NCBI GenBank assembly: GCA_034506455.1
Contig: JAPDPN010000001.1
Span: 1-64,000 of the forward strand
Direction: 5' to 3'
DNA length: 64,000 bases
DNA from: Fontimicrobium_A sp034506455
GTDB lineage: Bacteria > Zhuqueibacterota > Zhuqueibacteria > Residuimicrobiales > Krinioviventaceae
The position numbers and the translations under genes were made by a program. Under the pieces are notes generated by a model. It made no database searches and was not told where the DNA came from. It saw only the letters and a program-made list of their open reading frames with translations. Below, one piece after another: positions 42,982 to 52,916 of this stretch. The number at the start of each line of letters is the position of its first letter. Position 1 is the stretch's first letter.

Positions 42982-45900
42982 TGCAGCGATTTACTATTTT
43001 TTTCATTTTGACCTTTTTGCTGTCGGGGGCTGTTTGGTCTGAACAAACAAGCGGAAGTGCAAAGGTCCCGGTGGAAGAGGTCTATCAGGTGACCAGCCAC
43101 CCGGAGGCCGACTTGGCGCCGCGCGTTTCACCGGACGGAAAATGGCTTGCTTATGTCAGCCGGCAGAGCGGCAATTACGATATTTGGATTAAAAATCTGC
43201 AGACGGGGAGAAGCCGCCGTCTGACCGATCATGAAGCGGACGACTATCACCCGGTTTGGGACAAAAAAAATCGTTATCTGATCTTTGTCTCGCAGCGAAG
43301 TGACGCCAAGGGCGATCTTTTTCGCCTCAATCTGCGTAATGTACGCGGCGAGTTGATCGCCAGAGGCAACCCGGAACGGCTGACGACCTATATGGGGTTC
43401 GACGGTCTGCCGACCATTTCCGAATATGATGAGCACATCGCCTGGGTTTCCGATCGGACGGGCCGACCGGAAATCTGGCTGATGACCAAGCGGGCGCAGG
43501 CGATTCGTCAATTGACGCACGGCGGAGCCACGCATCCGGCCTGGAGTCCCAAACAGTCCTATTTGGCTTTTACCAGCTTTCGTCAAGACGGCAGCAACGG
43601 CGATATCTGGCTCATCAATCTTTATGCGCCGCGCGAGTGGATCGAGGTGAGGTCGCCGCTGGACAGTCTTGAGCGTCCGATGTGGCCTGTAACCCGCGGC
43701 GAAGCCGCCGACGGCTTTCCCACTTGGTCCCCTGATGCCAAGACCATTCTCTTTTGCCGAAGTGATCACGACGATAACGGCGACGGGCTGATCACTCCCT
43801 CTGACCGCTCGGTAGTTTGGGCCGTCGACGTTTCGCACTTACCGCAGGACCATCCTTCTCCCTTGAATCCTTCTTATCGCCTTTACCGCGAAACGTTCGA
43901 CGAACGGATCGTGCACCGTGCACGCCCGATTTTATCGGCCAAATACAATGCTGCGCAGCCTGAATACGGTATGGACGGCCGCATTTATTTTTCGTCCGAA
44001 ATCAAAGGCAATTTTGATATCTTTTCACTGCCGGACAGCCTGCTGCATGGTCATCCGCCGTCTATCGATGACATGCCTCCGCTGCCTACCGGACTGTCTG
44101 CCAAGGATTTGACGATTTTTGTCGATGAGCTGCCGGTGTGGAACGAAAGGCAGCGGCGTGAGCTCTATGATCGAATTTATACCCTGCAAAGGATCATGGA
44201 CAGTCCTCAAGCCGATGCGGAACAAATTGCCGGTGCCGCCTACGAGATCGCCGTATGTTCGCTGCTGTTGGGAGATTCGCTTCGCTGCCTGCGTCATGTT
44301 GAATTTATTCTCGCCGATTATCCTGCCTCCGAGGCGGCTCCATTTGCCGAGCTTTTACGGACCAGGGTTGCCGAGGTACGCAAAGAAACTGAGGCGCAGA
44401 AACTGCGCCTTTTGGAACAGGAGATCCTTCGCCTTCAGGCCGGAGCTGTACCGAGCCGTCGATTTGCCGCCGAATCAGAGATGCTCCTTGGTGCTCTTTA
44501 TGAACGACAAGAAAGATTTGAAGATGCAGAAAAGGCTTATCGGCGGGCAACGGAAAAGGCGCAGGCTTTTCCGGATCTAGTCGGTGAGGCGCTGCTTCGT
44601 CTCGGCCGTTTGCAAAAAGCCGGGGGCAAATACGCTGACGCAATGGCCTCTTTTTTGTCGGCCATGAAAAACGGCGGCAAACCGGAAAAGCATGCCCAAG
44701 CGCGTAGCGAGCTGCTCGAAATGTTTACCCTCGGTGCTGCCGATGATGCAACGCTGCTCTCGCGTTATAAAATGGTGATCCGCCAGTTTTTTGCCCTCGA
44801 TGTTTTTATAATCGAGCCGTTTTTGCGAATCGCGGAATTGTACGTGAGAAATGGAAGGCTGCAGGAAGCATTAGAGCTCTATGACTTTCTCCAGGCGCAG
44901 TTTGCCGATTTGACCGATGAAGCCTTTGACATTCGCTTGGGGCGTGCACAGGTGCTCTATCGGCTGGGAGATTTGCAGCAGGCGGCAACCCTCTTGAGCG
45001 AAACGGCCGCACTTTATCGCCAAAATCGGCCTAAATTGGCCAAGCAGGCCGAAACGCAATTGACCGAAATGCTCTACCACTCGGCTTTGGACCTCATGAC
45101 AATCAATCAATACGGTCAAGCGGCCGCAAGGCTCAAAAAAGTTCTGGAAATCGATCCGCATCATCTGGCGGCGCATCAGAGCTACATCGAATGCGCATTT
45201 TTGCTCAATCAAATCGATCAAGTGTTGACGGAATATACTGAAGCCGTCCGGAATCATCCCGAAGATAACATTCTTCTCTACGCTCAGGGATTGGCTTATT
45301 CCTATAAAGGTGCCTCGATTTATCCGAATGGTTGTGAAACTTGGGTGACCAGTGCGGAGGCTTTGGAGCAATCGAATCAAATTCTCTACAAAGCCCTGGC
45401 CTTGGATTATAATCTAATCGATGCCTATCTGTTGTTGAGTTTCAATTCCGAATTATTGGAATCTTTTCAGAATCGGCGACAGCGGGAACCCAAAAGTTTT
45501 GCGCAAAAGGCTTTCGGTACAATCACGGCGCCGCTGGTTTGGCTTTATCACACAGTCACCTTTTACGAAGAAACCAAGCCGCCGCGATATTATGAAAGCG
45601 CCATTCAGGAGCTCACCCAAGCGATGGCACTCAACGACGAAGAGCTCCATCCTCGGCGCGAGGCGCTTTTGGCGCTCAATATGGCCAACAATTATTACAG
45701 CTTGGGCGAATTCGGGTTCCGAAAGGCTTATGAATATTATCACACTTTTTTAAAGTATGACTCGACCTTTGCCGGGATACCGCACGAGGCGTTAATCAAA
45801 GAACGGATGGGACATTGTGCCATCTTTGTCAACGATCAGCTGCGTGGACCGGGCTACCTCAAACGGGCTATCGAGTTGTATGGGAAATTGAACAATCAGG

Positions 45901-48900
45901 AACGTTTGCTGCTCAATCTCAAACGGCTCGCTTTGCTTTATGAGGTTGGGGAAAATCATAGCGAGGCCTTGCAGTATTATTTGGCGGCTGCGGAGATGGA
46001 AGAACGGCTCGGGCGCTATGACGGGCTGCTGCGCAGTCGGCGCAGCGCAGCCCTGCATTACTATGCTTTGGGGCGATATGAGGAAACCGTTAGGTCTGCT
46101 GAAGAGGCTTTGAGTATGCTCGAAAGCGGCCAGGTCCCGAGAAAAAAGAGTAAACCTATCTATCTTCAAATCGGATTGCTCGATCTGTATGCACCCATCC
46201 CCTTTGATCTCCGCAAGGTCGGCGCCAAATCGACTATCGATATTTCGACTGAAGAAGAGGAAGCTTTTCTCTATACCATTCTTGCCAAAGTTTTTGTCGA
46301 AAACAAAGATTTTGATCGCGCCATCGAATTCTTTCAGAAAAAGTTCGCCCTTTATGAGCGGCGCCACGATTACGACGCCCAGGCTGTTTTTCAAAACAAC
46401 ATGGGCTATCTCTATTTTCTCAAGGGTGATTATGACAACGCCTGGCGCATGTTCACCAATTCTTATTGGTGGTGCGTGCGCACCAGATACGTTTATGGCC
46501 AACTGCTGAATTTGGAAAATGCCGCTCAAGTGGTCCTTACAATCGCGCTCGAGGAAGATCCGAAACGAAAAGTTAATTTTGTCAAATATCATCGTTGGAT
46601 AATCGGCAAGCTGAATGATCTTTTACGGGCCACCCGCGGCGATGAGGCTTTTTATGCGGCGATTCATGCCCGTTATCGTCTCCTTTTAGCCGATTTGCTG
46701 ATTGTTCCCTATGCCGAATTGCCGAAGAATCTGGAGGGGCGATGGTCGTTTTTTGAAGCGGTCGGCAATGCCGAAAAACATCTGATGGAAGCGGAGCGGC
46801 TTGCCCGGCAGTATCGTCTGCCGCGTGAAGAGTGTGCGGCGCTCTTCCGACGGGCCGAGTTGCGGCGCCTAACCGGTGAGCCGACGGCGGTTTCTTTTTA
46901 TCTTAAAGCCAAAGAGACGGCGGAACAGCATCAACTGCGCGATCTCTTGCGACAAATCTATACGGCGCTCGGCAGTGAAAGTATGAAATTATCTGAAAGA
47001 ACAGATCTCTCTTTGGCGGATGCATCCTTTTATTTGCAGGAAGCCGTGCGATTGACCGAAAGGGAGGCTTCTTCGAATTTGCTTCTCTCGGCTGGACAGA
47101 TGCGGCGTCTCATCGAAGCGCCCTATCGCCGTCTCATTGAGCTGCAGGCGGAACGCGGCGATGCGGAGGGTGCGCTGCTGACGGCGGAAAGGATGCGAGG
47201 GCAAGTTTTTCTGCAATTAATGCGGCGAGACCGGCCGAGTCTCGGCGGAGAAACGGAGCAGCGACTTTTTCATCGAGCGGACTCTTTGGCCGAGGAGCTG
47301 CGCCGCCGAACGGAGCATGCGAGTCGAACTCGTACAAACGACGCGGCCTTGGCTGAAGAGATCGAGAGGGTGCAGCGTGAATACGAGGCGGCTTTGACCG
47401 TCATTAGGCGCAAAACGCCGCAGCTTGAGCCGTTTTTGCGGCCGGTCAGCATCTCGTTGGCTGAACTGCAAAGCAGAATTGAGCCCGATGGTGGGCTGCT
47501 TACGATCCTTTATCTGCAGAATCGGCTGCTGGTTGGCTGGATAACGCACCGGAACGTCGAACTGTATCGACCGAATATATCTGCTTTAAACTTTCAGGAA
47601 TTCTTGGTTCGTTTGCGGGATGGTTTTGCAGCCGATTCGTTGGACGCGGCTGCGGCGGACAGCATTAAAACTGCCTTTTCCGTTTTACCTCTTCAAGGCA
47701 TCAACCGTTTGTACATCCTTCCCGAGCATAAGGATATTCCTTTTCCCTGGAGCGCATTGTTTCATCTCGTCGGTTTTCCAACTGTTGAGGGGGTAATTTC
47801 TGATTTATCGGCCTTTTTTCCGGCGGGAAAAACAGATCGTTTACCCTCATTAACAATCTTTACCTCCGATTCTTTGCTGCTGAAGGCTCTACAGAAAAAC
47901 GACAGCCTTGTTGTATCGGTGCTGCCGTCCAAGACGTCCAACCGGCTTGACGCAGCTGTGGTACATTTGCGCGGCAACAGCTACGCCCAACCGGTCTTTC
48001 CGACCAACAGCACGTTTTCCACAGATTTGGCGGGAACATGGTCACCGATTGATTTGCTGCGTGGAAATGCTTCTTCAACTCTGCTCTGCTTGGACATTGA
48101 TAAGGGAGAGTGGACTGCCGAAGCGCTGAGCGCTTGGGAGCGATCGGCTTACGTCGGTGGTACCCGTCAGGTGCTGGTTTCTTTATGGCCGACAGCCGAC
48201 AGCAGTCGAACCTTTCTGCAAAGCTGTTTTCGTCATTTGCAAAACAACTCGCCGTCAGCAGCTCTGGCGGCAACCCAGCAGGAAATGGTTGAAAAAAGCG
48301 TGCCGCTGCGTTTTTGGGCGGGATTTCAAATTTACGGCGTCGAATCAAATTTGCCTGCAGTAGCCCCGGAGGGCAGCAATGCAGATGAATGGATTGCGCG
48401 GGGTGATGAGGCGCGGCGGGTACGAAACTGGCGGCATGCTGTGGAATGCTACCTCGAAGCTTTTAATAGAACGCAGGCAAATCGAGAAAAGAATGAGTCG
48501 ACAGCCGACAAGCTCTTGGCGAGCGCTTTGAGCATCGGTCTGTGGAACGAGGCGGTTGATATCGTGCGACGCCGAGCATCTTATTACTCCCAAAAGAACT
48601 TGCGCCGTGAACAGGCGGCAATGCAGATGCTTATGGCGGTCGTTTATCATCAGCAGGGGGCGACTGCCGGTGAGGCGCAGGCGTTAGCCGAATACAGGCG
48701 CCTGTGCCGCACTTTTTCCATTCCTTACGACGATGCGACAGCCTTTTCCGAAACGGCGCAGCTCTACGCAAGTAACGGCGATTATGAGCAGGCGGCGCTT
48801 CTTTTTATTAAAGCCGCTGAACGATACGGCAAACTGAACCGCCCGCGAAATCAGATCGAGAGCTTACTGAGAGCCGCCGAGTATTTATTCGAAGAGACAG

Positions 48901-51146
48901 GTTATCTCGATCTGGCGATCGATTTGGCAGAGTCGGCAGAACAGCTGAGCAAAAAACACGATCAAATGGATTTGCAGGCAAGGGCTTTGACTTTTCTAGG
49001 GCGCTGCCGCCTGGGAGTCGACACAAACAAAGCACGACAATCTTTGCAATCTGCATTAGACCTTGCTGAGAAAAGGGGGTTCAAGCGCCTTGCAGCGGAA
49101 ATTCGCTTGTTGATGGCGGAGCTGCATCTTAGGACTTTTCAACCCATAGCCGCCGAGCGTTGTCTCGTCCAAATCGAGGTCGCAGAGCTGGATCCGGCTC
49201 TCAAAGTAACGCACCATCTGCTTTTTGCACGACAAGCGAGTGCGGTCGGCGATACTGCGCAAGCTGCAGCTTATTTGCGCAAAGCTTTTCTCGAGGCTGA
49301 ATGGTCGGATGACGCGGCTTTGGAACAACGCGTCAGCGAAGCAGTTGCCGTTCATACCGCGCTATCCGGTAAATCGGCGCAGGCGGCAGAAGAGATGAAA
49401 CGAGCCGTTCGCTTTGCAAGTCGCCCTTATAACCGTTCGGCGCTGCGCCGTCGCACAGCCTTGGCTCTCTTCTTTTACCTGGCAGGCAAAACCGAGGAGG
49501 CGAAGCGCGAGGCTTTTGAAAATGTCGGTTTTTGCGATCGTCCCTATTTGTATGACTTTCGCTCTGCCAATAACTGGTTGCTGAGCTGCCTCGAGTCGGA
49601 TGCGGCGCTTTCTAAGCAATTTGCAGAGGCAGCGGAATCTGCAGCGCAACGCATCGGCCGCCCGGATCTCCTCTTTCGCGCCTATTATCGCTTGGCACAA
49701 CTTGCGGAAGGGGAAAGTGATAGGGCTCATTCTTATATTGTCGCAGCCGACTCGGCACTTAGTCTGGCTCCGCCGCGAAGCGAGTACGACGACTATTTCC
49801 AAGGGCTGCTGCCGCTGGAGAGAGGGTTTTATCAAACCGCAGTCAAACTATGCGTGCGCAGCAATCGATTGCGCGATGCGCTCGTCTTTGCCGATCAGCA
49901 CCGCAATATCGATTTTATTCACGCCGCAAGGCTGCAGATTTTTTCCTTCAAGGCTGACGATCAGCAGCAGGCTGAGCACTATTTCCGACTCAGAGAGCGA
50001 TTGGCAAGACTCTACTCATGCGCAATGCAGCAAAGCGATCCTCGTTCCATCTTTGCTGCACGAGATTCCCTGACCGTGAAAAGGCAAATCTCTGTGCTGC
50101 AGGACTCTTTGAGGTTGCTTAAAGAAACCTGTCATACCCAATATCCCCAATTGGGGCCGCTGTTTTTCGGATTTAGCGGCTGCCGTGAGTCGGCCCCCCT
50201 CGCCGATGGTCGACTGTTGATATCGCTTTACCATGATGATGAAACACTCTACATTTGGCGGCGCCGAGATGATCGCCTCGATGTGCACCTGCAACCCTAT
50301 GATGGAGTGCAGACAAAGAATGTCCTAAAGACGCTGCAGCAACTGGACCTAAACGCCGATGCCGGAGATTTTACCCGTCTTCTCTATGCAACGGTATTCG
50401 AACCCTGGCAGGAGGATGTCGAACAAGCACGCAGAATCGTTATCGTTCCCTTTTCCCAATGGCACTATGTGCCCTGGGCTATGTTGACTGACAAAAACGG
50501 CACCTACCTCGGCCTCGAAAAACCAATTTCACTTGCGGCATGGTCCTTCGAAACGTATGAAAAAAAGGAATCCTCTGCATCTATATGGAATTCGAAACGG
50601 CTAATTCTTCTCGGCAATCCCTCCTTTTCACAAAAAGATCCCTTTTATAAGCCCCTTACCCGAGCCTTGCAAAGGTATGCTGAAGAGTCGATGGTGCTTT
50701 CGCCGGATCGATTCTGGACCGCTTCACTCGGCGGTACAGTGCTCATTGCTGAGAGTTTTGGGGAAAATTTACCCGAATCCTGGCTTTGCCGGCCTGAAAG
50801 CGAACCAGCTTACCGCGATATGGCCTGGCTGGATTTTATGCAGCGGAACGAACCGCCCTATGCCGTCGTTTTTTTGCGGACCCGTGCTTCGGAGCCGGAA
50901 GAAGGCGCCGAAATGGCCGTTGCGGGCGCCGTCGCTGAATATCTCGGCACCGCGCTGCTGCTGCCCTTGCCTTTAAATGCCGATGCGTTTGCTGCCGCCA
51001 TTTTAGCCAAGCGTTACGTAAAGATACTCAGCGAAGGACTTTCCCCTTCGGAAGCCCTGAATTCGGCACAACGAGCCGTTTACGATCATCTCGATCGTCG
51101 GCCGAAAGCTTGGGGCTGTTTTGTTCTCTATGATGTTGGTCGATAA
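42978..51146 (+). CDS. Giant exported TolB-propeller/TPR/double-CHAT-domain protein
   Basis: 2722 residues from ATG 42978 (ATGA overlap with the DUF1318 gene; a second ATG follows). Signal peptide MMQRFTIFFILTFLLSGAVWSEQ. Residues ~35-350: PD40/TolB-type beta-propeller (SPDGKWLAYVS, HPVWDKKNRYLIFVSQRS, HPAWSPKQSYLAF, FPTWSPDAKTILFCRSD). Residues ~375-1450: long TPR-like helical array. Residues ~1480-1790: first CHAT domain (LYILPEHKDIPFPWSAL ... GGTRQVLVSLWP ... FWAGFQIYG). Residues ~1800-2320: second TPR array. Residues ~2405-2722: second CHAT domain (RIVIVPFSQWHYVPWAML ... SPSEALNSAQRAV ... WGCFVLY). By hand alignment the catalytic His and Cys are replaced in both CHAT domains (Asn1667/Ile1707; Phe2594/Thr2635). 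Likely a large periplasmic or surface scaffold; function unknown. Confidence 0.88.
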   Translation: MMQRFTIFFILTFLLSGAVWSEQTSGSAKVPVEEVYQVTSHPEADLAPRVSPDGKWLAYVSRQSGNYDIWIKNLQTGRSRRLTDHEADDYHPVWDKKNRYLIFVSQRSDAKGDLFRLNLRNVRGELIARGNPERLTTYMGFDGLPTISEYDEHIAWVSDRTGRPEIWLMTKRAQAIRQLTHGGATHPAWSPKQSYLAFTSFRQDGSNGDIWLINLYAPREWIEVRSPLDSLERPMWPVTRGEAADGFPTWSPDAKTILFCRSDHDDNGDGLITPSDRSVVWAVDVSHLPQDHPSPLNPSYRLYRETFDERIVHRARPILSAKYNAAQPEYGMDGRIYFSSEIKGNFDIFSLPDSLLHGHPPSIDDMPPLPTGLSAKDLTIFVDELPVWNERQRRELYDRIYTLQRIMDSPQADAEQIAGAAYEIAVCSLLLGDSLRCLRHVEFILADYPASEAAPFAELLRTRVAEVRKETEAQKLRLLEQEILRLQAGAVPSRRFAAESEMLLGALYERQERFEDAEKAYRRATEKAQAFPDLVGEALLRLGRLQKAGGKYADAMASFLSAMKNGGKPEKHAQARSELLEMFTLGAADDATLLSRYKMVIRQFFALDVFIIEPFLRIAELYVRNGRLQEALELYDFLQAQFADLTDEAFDIRLGRAQVLYRLGDLQQAATLLSETAALYRQNRPKLAKQAETQLTEMLYHSALDLMTINQYGQAAARLKKVLEIDPHHLAAHQSYIECAFLLNQIDQVLTEYTEAVRNHPEDNILLYAQGLAYSYKGASIYPNGCETWVTSAEALEQSNQILYKALALDYNLIDAYLLLSFNSELLESFQNRRQREPKSFAQKAFGTITAPLVWLYHTVTFYEETKPPRYYESAIQELTQAMALNDEELHPRREALLALNMANNYYSLGEFGFRKAYEYYHTFLKYDSTFAGIPHEALIKERMGHCAIFVNDQLRGPGYLKRAIELYGKLNNQERLLLNLKRLALLYEVGENHSEALQYYLAAAEMEERLGRYDGLLRSRRSAALHYYALGRYEETVRSAEEALSMLESGQVPRKKSKPIYLQIGLLDLYAPIPFDLRKVGAKSTIDISTEEEEAFLYTILAKVFVENKDFDRAIEFFQKKFALYERRHDYDAQAVFQNNMGYLYFLKGDYDNAWRMFTNSYWWCVRTRYVYGQLLNLENAAQVVLTIALEEDPKRKVNFVKYHRWIIGKLNDLLRATRGDEAFYAAIHARYRLLLADLLIVPYAELPKNLEGRWSFFEAVGNAEKHLMEAERLARQYRLPREECAALFRRAELRRLTGEPTAVSFYLKAKETAEQHQLRDLLRQIYTALGSESMKLSERTDLSLADASFYLQEAVRLTEREASSNLLLSAGQMRRLIEAPYRRLIELQAERGDAEGALLTAERMRGQVFLQLMRRDRPSLGGETEQRLFHRADSLAEELRRRTEHASRTRTNDAALAEEIERVQREYEAALTVIRRKTPQLEPFLRPVSISLAELQSRIEPDGGLLTILYLQNRLLVGWITHRNVELYRPNISALNFQEFLVRLRDGFAADSLDAAAADSIKTAFSVLPLQGINRLYILPEHKDIPFPWSALFHLVGFPTVEGVISDLSAFFPAGKTDRLPSLTIFTSDSLLLKALQKNDSLVVSVLPSKTSNRLDAAVVHLRGNSYAQPVFPTNSTFSTDLAGTWSPIDLLRGNASSTLLCLDIDKGEWTAEALSAWERSAYVGGTRQVLVSLWPTADSSRTFLQSCFRHLQNNSPSAALAATQQEMVEKSVPLRFWAGFQIYGVESNLPAVAPEGSNADEWIARGDEARRVRNWRHAVECYLEAFNRTQANREKNESTADKLLASALSIGLWNEAVDIVRRRASYYSQKNLRREQAAMQMLMAVVYHQQGATAGEAQALAEYRRLCRTFSIPYDDATAFSETAQLYASNGDYEQAALLFIKAAERYGKLNRPRNQIESLLRAAEYLFEETGYLDLAIDLAESAEQLSKKHDQMDLQARALTFLGRCRLGVDTNKARQSLQSALDLAEKRGFKRLAAEIRLLMAELHLRTFQPIAAERCLVQIEVAELDPALKVTHHLLFARQASAVGDTAQAAAYLRKAFLEAEWSDDAALEQRVSEAVAVHTALSGKSAQAAEEMKRAVRFASRPYNRSALRRRTALALFFYLAGKTEEAKREAFENVGFCDRPYLYDFRSANNWLLSCLESDAALSKQFAEAAESAAQRIGRPDLLFRAYYRLAQLAEGESDRAHSYIVAADSALSLAPPRSEYDDYFQGLLPLERGFYQTAVKLCVRSNRLRDALVFADQHRNIDFIHAARLQIFSFKADDQQQAEHYFRLRERLARLYSCAMQQSDPRSIFAARDSLTVKRQISVLQDSLRLLKETCHTQYPQLGPLFFGFSGCRESAPLADGRLLISLYHDDETLYIWRRRDDRLDVHLQPYDGVQTKNVLKTLQQLDLNADAGDFTRLLYATVFEPWQEDVEQARRIVIVPFSQWHYVPWAMLTDKNGTYLGLEKPISLAAWSFETYEKKESSASIWNSKRLILLGNPSFSQKDPFYKPLTRALQRYAEESMVLSPDRFWTASLGGTVLIAESFGENLPESWLCRPESEPAYRDMAWLDFMQRNEPPYAVVFLRTRASEPEEGAEMAVAGAVAEYLGTALLLPLPLNADAFAAAILAKRYVKILSEGLSPSEALNSAQRAVYDHLDRRPKAWGCFVLYDVGR

Positions 51147-51172
51147 GTTTTTCGTTCATTTAAGGATTTCAC

Positions 51173-52909
51173 GTGAAACCGAGAGTTATTGGCCTGCTTT
51201 TGCTGCTTTTCCGATTTGCGGAAGCCCAAACGCCGCTGCTTCAGATAACCTTTCCGGCTCAGAACGATACGGTAAAAGGTAACCGAGTTCGACTTTCCGG
51301 ATTTACCGAAAGCGGAGCCGTTGTTTCGATCAACGGTAAAAGAGTACCGTTGACGCCCCAGGCTTCATTTGTTGCTCGGGTTGATTTGTCCGAAGGATTG
51401 AACACGATTCTTGTCGAAGCACAAAAGAACGGAGCCGAATCCGTTCAGAACCTGTCGGTTTACCGTCCGCCGTCTGCCAAGTCCCTGCCTGAAAAGCCCA
51501 CGGCGATCGACTTGGACGGGTGTGCGCCGCGCCGCGATGTTTGGGTAAGCGTCGGTGATTATCTCGATGTTCAGCTTAAAGGCAGCCCCAACGGCGTTGC
51601 CGCTTTTTCGATCGATCGCTATCTCAAGCACCTGCCGATGGTAGAAATCGATACCGCTTTGACCGATGGGATTTTCGGCATTTATCGCGGCACGCTCCGC
51701 ATCACCTCCGAACTCCCTGTTGATAAACCGCTGGCCATCGAGGGCGAGCTGCTGGGAGCTGACGGGCGCAAAAAAAAGCTGGTGATCGGCCGCCTGTTTG
51801 TGCTTTCGCCGCATGTGCCGCTAATTGGCAGGATAAAGCAAACGGTAACCGTTTACAGCGCTGCGGAGGGGTATGTTCCATGGTTGCGCCTTCCGGCCGG
51901 AATCGATCTTCACATCGTCGGCAAGCGGAATAGCCGATATCAAGTTCGTTTTTCAGCGACGAAGCAAGGTTATATCGAAGAGGATGGAATCGAGTTGTTG
52001 CCGGCGGGTACGCCGATGCCGTCTTTAGCCGTCGGTGCTCCGAGTTTGGTACAGGACAAAAATTGGATCCGGCTGATTTATCCGGCCGACCGGCTCCCTG
52101 CCTTTTGGATCGACAAAGATCCTGTCCTTAATCGTCTCGATTTGTATCTCTTTGGAACTCGGCAGGCTTCGCATTGGGTGACGTTTCCCAACGGAGAAAG
52201 CGACCTTGCTGCGCTGGTCTTTGGACAGGAAGACAATACATTTCGAACTACGGTCGTTTTGCGGACCAAAAGGGTATGGGGATATAAAGCAGAGTATCGC
52301 GACGGCGCCGTCGTCTTTTCCATACGCAGGCCGCCGGTAATCAATTCGCAGAATCCGCTGCAAGGGTTGGTGATTGCCGTTGACGCCGGACACGGCGGTC
52401 AGGATCGAGGCGCCGTCAGTCCGCTCGGCAGATTGGAAAAAGAGGTCAACCTTATGTGGGCCGAAAGTCTTGCCGCCAAACTGCGGAGCAACGGCGCAAC
52501 CGTGGTCATGACGCGACGGGAAGACGTCGAGGTCTCTTTGCCGGAACGCATACGACTGGCCGAGGAAGCCGAAGCGCATATCTTTTTTTCTCTGCACAAC
52601 AACAGCGTGCCGGCGACCGGCAATCCGGCAGCCGAGGGCACGAGCGTTTATTTCACCACGCCGCAAAGTCGTGACCTAGCCTGGGCTATCTATCCCTATT
52701 TGGTTAAGCAGGGACTGGCGCCCTTTGGCCGCGTCTATAATGCCTATTATGTCACGCAATCAACGGCGTTTTTGAGTGTGCTCATCGAAGGAGGATTTCT
52801 CAGTAACCCAAAAGAGGAACTCAAGCTGGCGGATCCTGTTTTTATCGACAGGTTATCGCAGGCAATCTGTGAGGGGTTAACGGATTTCTTGTTGACTGGA
52901 GAAAAATAA
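51173..52909 (+). CDS. N-acetylmuramoyl-L-alanine amidase (Amidase_3) with N-terminal beta domains
   Basis: 578 residues from GTG 51173 with AAGGA seven bases before. Signal peptide (VIGLLLLLFRFAEAQ). Residues ~22-100 form an Ig-like domain with ITFPAQNDTVKGNRVRLSG, and ~220-285 an SH3-like region. The C-terminal Amidase_3 domain (~400-575) has all zinc and catalytic residues: His407 (DAGHGGQD), Glu424 (EKEVN), His475 (SLHNNS) and Glu539 (IEGGFLSNP). It cuts the amide bond between MurNAc and the stem peptide during cell separation or wall remodelling. It is 26 bases downstream of the giant protein gene and probably co-transcribed with it. Confidence 0.94.
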   Translation: MKPRVIGLLLLLFRFAEAQTPLLQITFPAQNDTVKGNRVRLSGFTESGAVVSINGKRVPLTPQASFVARVDLSEGLNTILVEAQKNGAESVQNLSVYRPPSAKSLPEKPTAIDLDGCAPRRDVWVSVGDYLDVQLKGSPNGVAAFSIDRYLKHLPMVEIDTALTDGIFGIYRGTLRITSELPVDKPLAIEGELLGADGRKKKLVIGRLFVLSPHVPLIGRIKQTVTVYSAAEGYVPWLRLPAGIDLHIVGKRNSRYQVRFSATKQGYIEEDGIELLPAGTPMPSLAVGAPSLVQDKNWIRLIYPADRLPAFWIDKDPVLNRLDLYLFGTRQASHWVTFPNGESDLAALVFGQEDNTFRTTVVLRTKRVWGYKAEYRDGAVVFSIRRPPVINSQNPLQGLVIAVDAGHGGQDRGAVSPLGRLEKEVNLMWAESLAAKLRSNGATVVMTRREDVEVSLPERIRLAEEAEAHIFFSLHNNSVPATGNPAAEGTSVYFTTPQSRDLAWAIYPYLVKQGLAPFGRVYNAYYVTQSTAFLSVLIEGGFLSNPKEELKLADPVFIDRLSQAICEGLTDFLLTGEK

Positions 52910-52916
52910 AGGTCGT

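Noticed and set aside
42978..51146. CHAT protein as part of a CRISPR-associated or gasdermin defence system
   Set aside because: No CRISPR repeats, Cas or gasdermin-like genes are in the window, the protein has a signal peptide, and both active sites look lost.
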